8,890 bases of DNA from NCBI GenBank assembly GCA_019414545.1, contig DXLV01000002.1, positions 95,200-104,089 on the forward strand, in the 5' to 3' direction. A model generated the notes under the pieces. The model was not told the DNA's origin, made no database searches, and was given only the letters and a program-made list of their open reading frames with translations. Shown one piece after another: positions 5,301-8,890 of this stretch. The position numbers and the translations under genes were made by a program. Source of the DNA: Collinsella sp. (GTDB taxonomy: Bacteria > Actinomycetota > Coriobacteriia > Coriobacteriales > Coriobacteriaceae). Every line of letters begins with the position of its first letter. Position 1 is the first letter of the stretch.

Positions 5301-5812
5301 TGGATTGGCAACACTTATTTGGACGATTCCGGGAGGGACGGCCCCGCCTCCCTGAACTCGACCGGCGACATGTAGCCCAGCGTCGAGTGGATCCTGAAGT
5401 TGTTGTACCAGTGCACGTAATCCAAGAGCTTGGCTCGGAGCTCGCGCGTCCCTCCTCGGTCCTTCGGAGTGGCCGACGATCTCCCCGTTGCAGAGGTCGA
5501 CGAGCAGGCAGACGTAGTTCCACGACGCCCCGACGCGCACGCAGGCCAAGTCGCTGCATATATGGGTGCACGGCGCCCTGCCGCCGAAGCCGCGCGCGAC
5601 GACGTTCGACACGTCGGCCTCGTTGACCGCCCCGGGGTGCACCTTGAACCTCTTCCTGCCGTATGCGCCGGCCAGTCCGTTCTCCCTCATGATGCGGCAG
5701 ACGCGGCGCCGGCTGACGGTAACGCCCGACCTCCCGGGCGACGCCTTGATCTTGCGCGATCCGTTCCGGCCCTTGCTGGCGGCGTGCGCCGCCGCGGCCG
5801 CCGTCGCCCCCC
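5301..5812 (-). mobile_element. Degenerate IS3-family (IS150-like) insertion sequence remnant
   Basis: This is the extent of sequence attributable to an IS on the - strand. The 3' end is placed at about 5301, where TGGATTGGCAACACTTATTT followed by GGACG resembles IS150-type terminal repeats (TG at the tip, TTGGAC inside); this assignment comes from memory of the family. The other edge at about 5812 has no terminal repeat: the element simply stops within the transposase and meets mtnN coding sequence. orfA, the 5' part of orfB and a central block are missing. It is more GC-rich than the r-protein genes, consistent with foreign origin. It cannot transpose by itself. Confidence 0.8.
5315..5811 (-). 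pseudogene. IS3-family transposase OrfB pseudogene, 5'-truncated and internally deleted
   Basis: The - strand reading contains IS3 OrfB hallmarks: SKGRNGSRKIKASPGRSGVTV and RRVCRIMRENGLAGAYGRKRFK (HTH_21-type region), then THICSDLACVRVG, the start of the rve integrase core. The first catalytic Asp codon lies at 5550-5552. The frame continues to GPRRDA, then jumps at about 5443-5450 into another frame with the typical C-terminus RELRAKLLDYVHWYNNFRIHS followed by TLGYMSPVEF, ending at a stop at 5315-5317. The deleted block of roughly 65-70 codons removes the second catalytic Asp and the Glu of the DDE triad. A stop codon lies just upstream at the mtnN junction. The product would be inactive. 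Confidence 0.88.
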
Positions 5813-6091
5813 GACATTAAGGTCCTCAAGGGCCGCGTCGTCTCCGGCGACCAGTTCGTCTCGCCCGCGGAACAGAAGGAGCGAATCCTCGCGACCTTCG
5901 GCGACCTGTGCTGCGAGATGGAGGGCTGCACCATCGCGCAGGCCGCTTATCTCAACGGCGTGCCCCTCGTCGTCGTGCGCGCCATCAGCGACAAGCCCTG
6001 CGCCGAGGGCCGGGTCGTCGACTACAACACCTTCGAGAAGAAGGCCGCCTGCGACTGCGCCCGCATCGCCGCGCGCATGGTTAAGCTTTAG
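5813..6091 (+). pseudogene. mtnN: 5'-methylthioadenosine/S-adenosylhomocysteine nucleosidase, C-terminal 92 codons
   Basis: The intact enzyme hydrolyses MTA and SAH to adenine plus the thioribose sugar, serving methyl-cycle recycling and autoinducer-2 precursor formation. Here only the last 92 of about 230 residues remain, in frame to TAG at 6089-6091. The family motifs are clear: GRVVSGDQF, CEMEG (its second Glu matches the substrate-binding Glu of E. coli MTAN), GVPLVVVRAISDK (with the catalytic Asp) and a C-terminal helix. The N-terminal two-fifths, including the nucleoside pocket entry, is missing; the reading frame begins directly at the IS edge with no start codon. The remnant shows no stops or frameshifts, so truncation looks recent, or the piece is still under some constraint. 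Confidence 0.88.
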
Positions 6092-6117
6092 GCCCCGGCG
6101 CGCCGGGGCCCTTCTTT
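6091..6117 (+). terminator. GC palindrome terminator after mtnN remnant
   Basis: A perfect 20-base palindrome at 6091-6110, centred on GGCGCGCC, begins on the last base of the mtnN stop codon. It is followed by CTTCTTT. It should form a very stable hairpin; the T-tract is interrupted, so strength is moderate. Its core recurs 34 bases downstream. Confidence 0.7.
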
Positions 6118-6126
6118 ATGTTGGGA

Positions 6127-6149
6127 CCCCGGCGCGCCGGGGGCCTTTC
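6127..6149 (+). terminator. Second copy of the GC palindrome
   Basis: CCCCGGCGCGCCGGGG (6127-6142) is identical to the core of the preceding palindrome (6093-6108) and is followed by GCCTTTCC. This tandem pair of near-identical hairpins probably insulates the following regulator gene from read-through. The short T-run makes this copy a weaker terminator. Confidence 0.55.
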
Positions 6150-6154
6150 CAAAG

Positions 6155-6204
6155 CGAAGTGTCGAGCCGAAGTGTTGAGCGTCGGCCCTGAATGTTCAAT
6201 GGCC
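6155..6204 (+). promoter_or_regulatory. Tandem 13-bp repeat plus dyad upstream of the LevR-like gene
   Basis: CGAAGTGTCGAGC (6155-6167) is followed immediately by CGAAGTGTTGAGC (6168-6180), with one mismatch. Just downstream, TGAATGTTCA (6189-6198) is a dyad flanked by GGCC on both sides (6184-6187, 6201-6204). These are plausible operator sites, but no regulator can be named. A poor promoter lies further downstream. Confidence 0.35.
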
Positions 6205-6289
6205 GTTGTTTTCTGCCCCTCAAGTGGTGGACTTTTCCTCGGAGCTGTTGATTCCCCCACGCGCCCCCTTCCGTTCTCTGTTCTCCCCT

Positions 6290-6295
6290 TATACT
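6290..6295 (+). promoter_or_regulatory. Possible -10 element for the LevR-like gene
   Basis: TATACT differs from the consensus at one position and lies 25 bases before the start codon. The expected -35 site 17 bases upstream (about 6267-6272, CCTTCC) is poor, so the promoter may need an activator. No -24/-12 sigma-54 promoter (GG-N10-GC pattern) was seen. Confidence 0.3.
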
Positions 6296-6319
6296 CCTTG
6301 TACGAGGAGGTAAGAAGTC

Positions 6320-8890
6320 ATGGACAAGACCACACAGGACAGCTTGGCAAAGAAACCCGTCGACATGAGGGACAGGATTCTCGAGCATCTCGAGGCCCTC
6401 ACCTCTGCCGTCTCGCTCGACGACCTTGCCCGTCTGTCCACCTCCGACATCGCCGAGACGCTCATCATCTCCAGGAGCCTGGCGAGCCAGTACCTCAACG
6501 ACCTTGTTCGCGCCGGTCTTGTGGTTAAGGTGGCGGGCAGGCCTGTCCGTTATTTTCATCGCCGCGCGTTCCAGAAGCGTTTTCAGGTAAAGCTCTCTGC
6601 AAGCGAGTACGCCTCGCTCGCCGACCTCATCCAGGCGACGGGAATCGCCGATCACCGCGACTTCGCGCGTGCCGTGGGCTTCGACATGAGCCTCAGCTCC
6701 GTTGTCGAGCAGTGCAAGGCTGCGGTTCAGTACCCTCCGTTTGGCCTGCCCATCCTCTTGAGCGGCGGCGTGGGTGTCGGTAAGTCTTTCCTTTCTCGCC
6801 TTGTGTACGAGTACGGCAAGAACCAGGGCTTGCTGTCCCGCGACTCCTCCTATGTGCGCATCGACTGCGCCGGGGTCCCGGACGCCGCCTCGTTCAACGG
6901 GCTTCTTGACGAGTCGATCGCGAAAGCGCGCGGGGGTGTGGTCTTTGTCAACGGCATCGAGGCACTCTCTCCCTCTGCGATGGAGCACTGCCTTGCGACG
7001 GCCCTCGGGCTCGATGCCTCCCAGGATGCGCCGCGCGCTCGCCTCGTTCTTTCGACGACGCTTTCCGCCGATGACCTGAAGGTTTCCTCGGCCTACAGCA
7101 AAATGCCCATCTGTGCCCGCGTCCCCTCACTCAAGGAGCGGACCCCCGAGGAGCGCGAGGATCTCATCTTGAGCTTCCTGCGCAGCGAGGGGTGCCGAAT
7201 CGGTTCTGATGTGAAGATCAGCCGCGGCGCATACCGTTGCCTCGTGAACGCGGACTTTTCCGATAACATCGCCGGCTTGCGCGCCTGCGTGACGAACTGC
7301 TGTGCCAAAGCGTTCCTCAATCGCGAGGGCGACTACGTCGTCGTTCGCCCGTATCTTCTTCCCAGCGGGCTCCTCTCCTCCGCGCAGATCGTTCAACAGC
7401 CCGACGATGGCGTTCTGATCGACGCGTCTCTGGATGCCGCCGAGAGCACAGGGCCGGTCGAGCAGGCGCTCGATGCCCTGTGCTCCCTCGATGAGCGATT
7501 CTGCGCCGGGGAGCTCTCTGTCTCCGAGCTTGTCTCGCAAGCTGTCTCCGCTGTGCGCGGCGTTGAGGATCACTTGATCTTCGACCACGGCGTCGCCTCC
7601 TCGAGGTCGCGCGCCTTCGAGCGCGTCGTGGGCGCGGTCCTTGCCGACGCAGGCTCTTCTTATGGCATCGAGCTTTCGAGGAAGGTCGCTTTTCTACTGG
7701 CCCAGGAGATTTGCCTGCAGTTGTGGCCGGGTATCGGCCTGGCTAAGCGAAAGTCTGCCTGTGCGGAGCAAATCTCCCATCTCCTCGGTGCCGTGACCTC
7801 CGAATTGCCGTTTGCCTCGAGTGTCTCCGATCAGGTCGCCGCAGACGTGGAAGGGGCGCTGGGAATCTCGCTCGATCACTTCACGAAGACGCTTCTGACG
7901 CTGTGCGTCGCATCGGAGTCTCGCGATGCGAAGGCCCTTCGGACGCTCTGCGTCATCTTGTCCCACGGCTACTCAACGGCGACGAGCATCGTCGACGCGG
8001 CGAACCGTATGCTCGGCATGCATGTGTACGAGGCTGTCGACATGCCCTACGACCAGCAGCTGAAGGACATCGTCGGTCCGCTCCAGCGCCTCGTCGACCG
8101 CCATTCCTACTGCACCGGGGTCGTGTTCCTCGTCGACATGGGCTCCTTGGAGGAGGCCTATAAGGCCCTCGAGAACGTTACCGACTCCACTATCGGCGTG
8201 GTGAACAACGTCTCTACCGGTCTTGCGCTCGAGATCGGGGTCGGGCTGCTCGGCGGCAAGTCCATCGCCGAGGTTCTTGGCGATGCGACCGCCGCGTGCG
8301 TGACGCACTGCAAGGTGATCGAGCGCGTCAACCGTGAGGACGCCATCGTCTTCTGCTCCGAGTCCGGGGTCGACGCCGCGGAGAGGATACGCCAGCTCGT
8401 CTCGCAGAGCCTCCCGCGCACCATAGGCGCGCGCCTGCTCACGAGGCCCTTCAAGCAGCTCGTCGCGAACGGGTCGAACGACGCCGTTTTCTCCGAGCAC
8501 CGCGTCTGCGCCGTCATCGGCACGGGAGACCCCGGGGTCGCCTCCGTCCCCTTCGTCGCCCTCGAGGACATCATGTCGACGGCGTCCGCCTCTAAGGTTG
8601 ATGCCGTGTTCGGCAGGTGGCTTGACGCTTCCGAGCTCTCTTCTTTCCACGAGAAGCTGCTCTCGAACATGACGCTGCAGAACGTCATCCGCTCCATCAC
8701 CATCCTCGACCCGGAGCGGCTATTCCATGAGATCGAGAGCGCCGTGCACGAGCTTCAGCGCAGGACAGGCGAGAAGATCGGCAGCAACGCCATCATTGGG
8801 CTCTACGTTCACCTCTGCTGTCTCGTCGAGCGCCTTGTTACCAGAAACCCCATTGAGACCTACGTTGGCCAGGACCGCTTCGAGGAGGAA
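6320..8890 (+). CDS. LevR-like PTS-controlled transcription regulator with degenerate AAA+ domain (3' end beyond window)
   Basis: ATG 6320 follows GAGGAGG (6304-6310) by nine bases, and 857 codons run without a stop to the window edge. Domains in order: winged HTH (about 15-80, ending GRPVRYFHRR); AAA+ module (about 125-345) with Walker A SGGVGVGKS (K155); a PRD-like helical region (about 440-535); mannose-class EIIA (about 540-660) with LSHGYSTATS (H549) and VDMGS (605-609); an EIIB/GatB-like domain (about 672-755, C679 in FCSESG); and a second PRD (from about 775) with LYVHLCCLVERL (H831). B. subtilis LevR (938 residues) has this order; H549 and H831 correspond to its phosphorylated H585 and H869. 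The AAA+ domain lacks GAFTGA, has VFVNGIE in place of a D-E Walker B, and SK (260-261) where the family has RR. About 80-90 residues should remain outside. It probably regulates a mannose/fructose-type PTS operon, without sigma-54. Confidence 0.9.
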   Translation, partial: MDKTTQDSLAKKPVDMRDRILEHLEALTSAVSLDDLARLSTSDIAETLIISRSLASQYLNDLVRAGLVVKVAGRPVRYFHRRAFQKRFQVKLSASEYASLADLIQATGIADHRDFARAVGFDMSLSSVVEQCKAAVQYPPFGLPILLSGGVGVGKSFLSRLVYEYGKNQGLLSRDSSYVRIDCAGVPDAASFNGLLDESIAKARGGVVFVNGIEALSPSAMEHCLATALGLDASQDAPRARLVLSTTLSADDLKVSSAYSKMPICARVPSLKERTPEEREDLILSFLRSEGCRIGSDVKISRGAYRCLVNADFSDNIAGLRACVTNCCAKAFLNREGDYVVVRPYLLPSGLLSSAQIVQQPDDGVLIDASLDAAESTGPVEQALDALCSLDERFCAGELSVSELVSQAVSAVRGVEDHLIFDHGVASSRSRAFERVVGAVLADAGSSYGIELSRKVAFLLAQEICLQLWPGIGLAKRKSACAEQISHLLGAVTSELPFASSVSDQVAADVEGALGISLDHFTKTLLTLCVASESRDAKALRTLCVILSHGYSTATSIVDAANRMLGMHVYEAVDMPYDQQLKDIVGPLQRLVDRHSYCTGVVFLVDMGSLEEAYKALENVTDSTIGVVNNVSTGLALEIGVGLLGGKSIAEVLGDATAACVTHCKVIERVNREDAIVFCSESGVDAAERIRQLVSQSLPRTIGARLLTRPFKQLVANGSNDAVFSEHRVCAVIGTGDPGVASVPFVALEDIMSTASASKVDAVFGRWLDASELSSFHEKLLSNMTLQNVIRSITILDPERLFHEIESAVHELQRRTGEKIGSNAIIGLYVHLCCLVERLVTRNPIETYVGQDRFEEE

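Noticed and set aside
5430..6191. 253-codon + frame across the IS and mtnN remnant
   Set aside because: It is antisense to the transposase and out of frame with mtnN; Arg/Pro/Ser-rich, a typical GC shadow.
6205..6319. Sigma-54 (-24/-12) promoter before the regulator gene
   Set aside because: No TGGCAC-N5-TTGC-like pattern was found in this interval.
6116..6988. 290-codon - strand frame opposite the LevR-like gene
   Set aside because: Overlaps the terminator palindrome and a well-supported + strand gene; no Shine-Dalgarno.
7973..8703. Two - strand frames (225 and 181 codons) opposite the EIIA/EIIB region
   Set aside because: Shadows of the + strand regulator gene, which shows clear domain motifs throughout.

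Overview
The window looks like a chromosomal segment of a Gram-positive, moderately high-GC actinobacterium, most likely of the class Coriobacteriia (Collinsella/Olsenella-like). This rests on the flavour of the ribosomal proteins, strong AAGGAGG-type Shine-Dalgarno sequences, one-base stop/start overlaps, and a PTS-type regulator typical of gut carbohydrate users. The class assignment is an inference from protein character, not a search result.

Region 1 (1-4609) is an ordinary r-protein cluster on the + strand: the end of rplD, then rplW, rplB, rpsS, rplV, rpsC, rplP, rpmC, rpsQ, rplN and rplX. These encode large- and small-subunit proteins that assemble together. The spacing is tight except at two places. 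A 179-base gap lies between rplW and rplB, and a 118-base gap lies between rpsQ and rplN, the classical S10/spc boundary. Both gaps can fold into clear hairpin structures and are candidate cis-regulatory leaders. The cluster then stops abruptly after rplX at a strong intrinsic terminator, where the canonical spc operon would continue with rplE.

Region 2 (4610-6143) is a scrambled zone of gene debris and structured DNA. It holds about 500 bases with no convincing gene but several inverted repeats. Next comes a short + strand ORF end and an overlapping truncated ORF start. A broken IS3-family (IS150-like) transposase follows on the - strand, with an internal deletion. The zone ends with the last 92 codons of a 5'-methylthioadenosine/S-adenosylhomocysteine nucleosidase gene (mtnN), cut off directly at the IS edge, and two near-identical GC-rich palindromes acting as terminators. 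The layout suggests IS-associated rearrangement next to the r-protein cluster.

Region 3 (6144-8890) carries one large + strand gene, open to the window edge (857 codons seen). It encodes a LevR-like, PTS-controlled transcription regulator: winged HTH, AAA+ domain, PRD, mannose-class EIIA, EIIB-like domain and a second PRD. Its AAA+ domain keeps Walker A but has lost the GAFTGA sigma-54 contact loop, the Walker B acidic pair and the expected arginine pair. It has probably been repurposed for sigma-54-independent regulation. This is the most interesting protein in the window.
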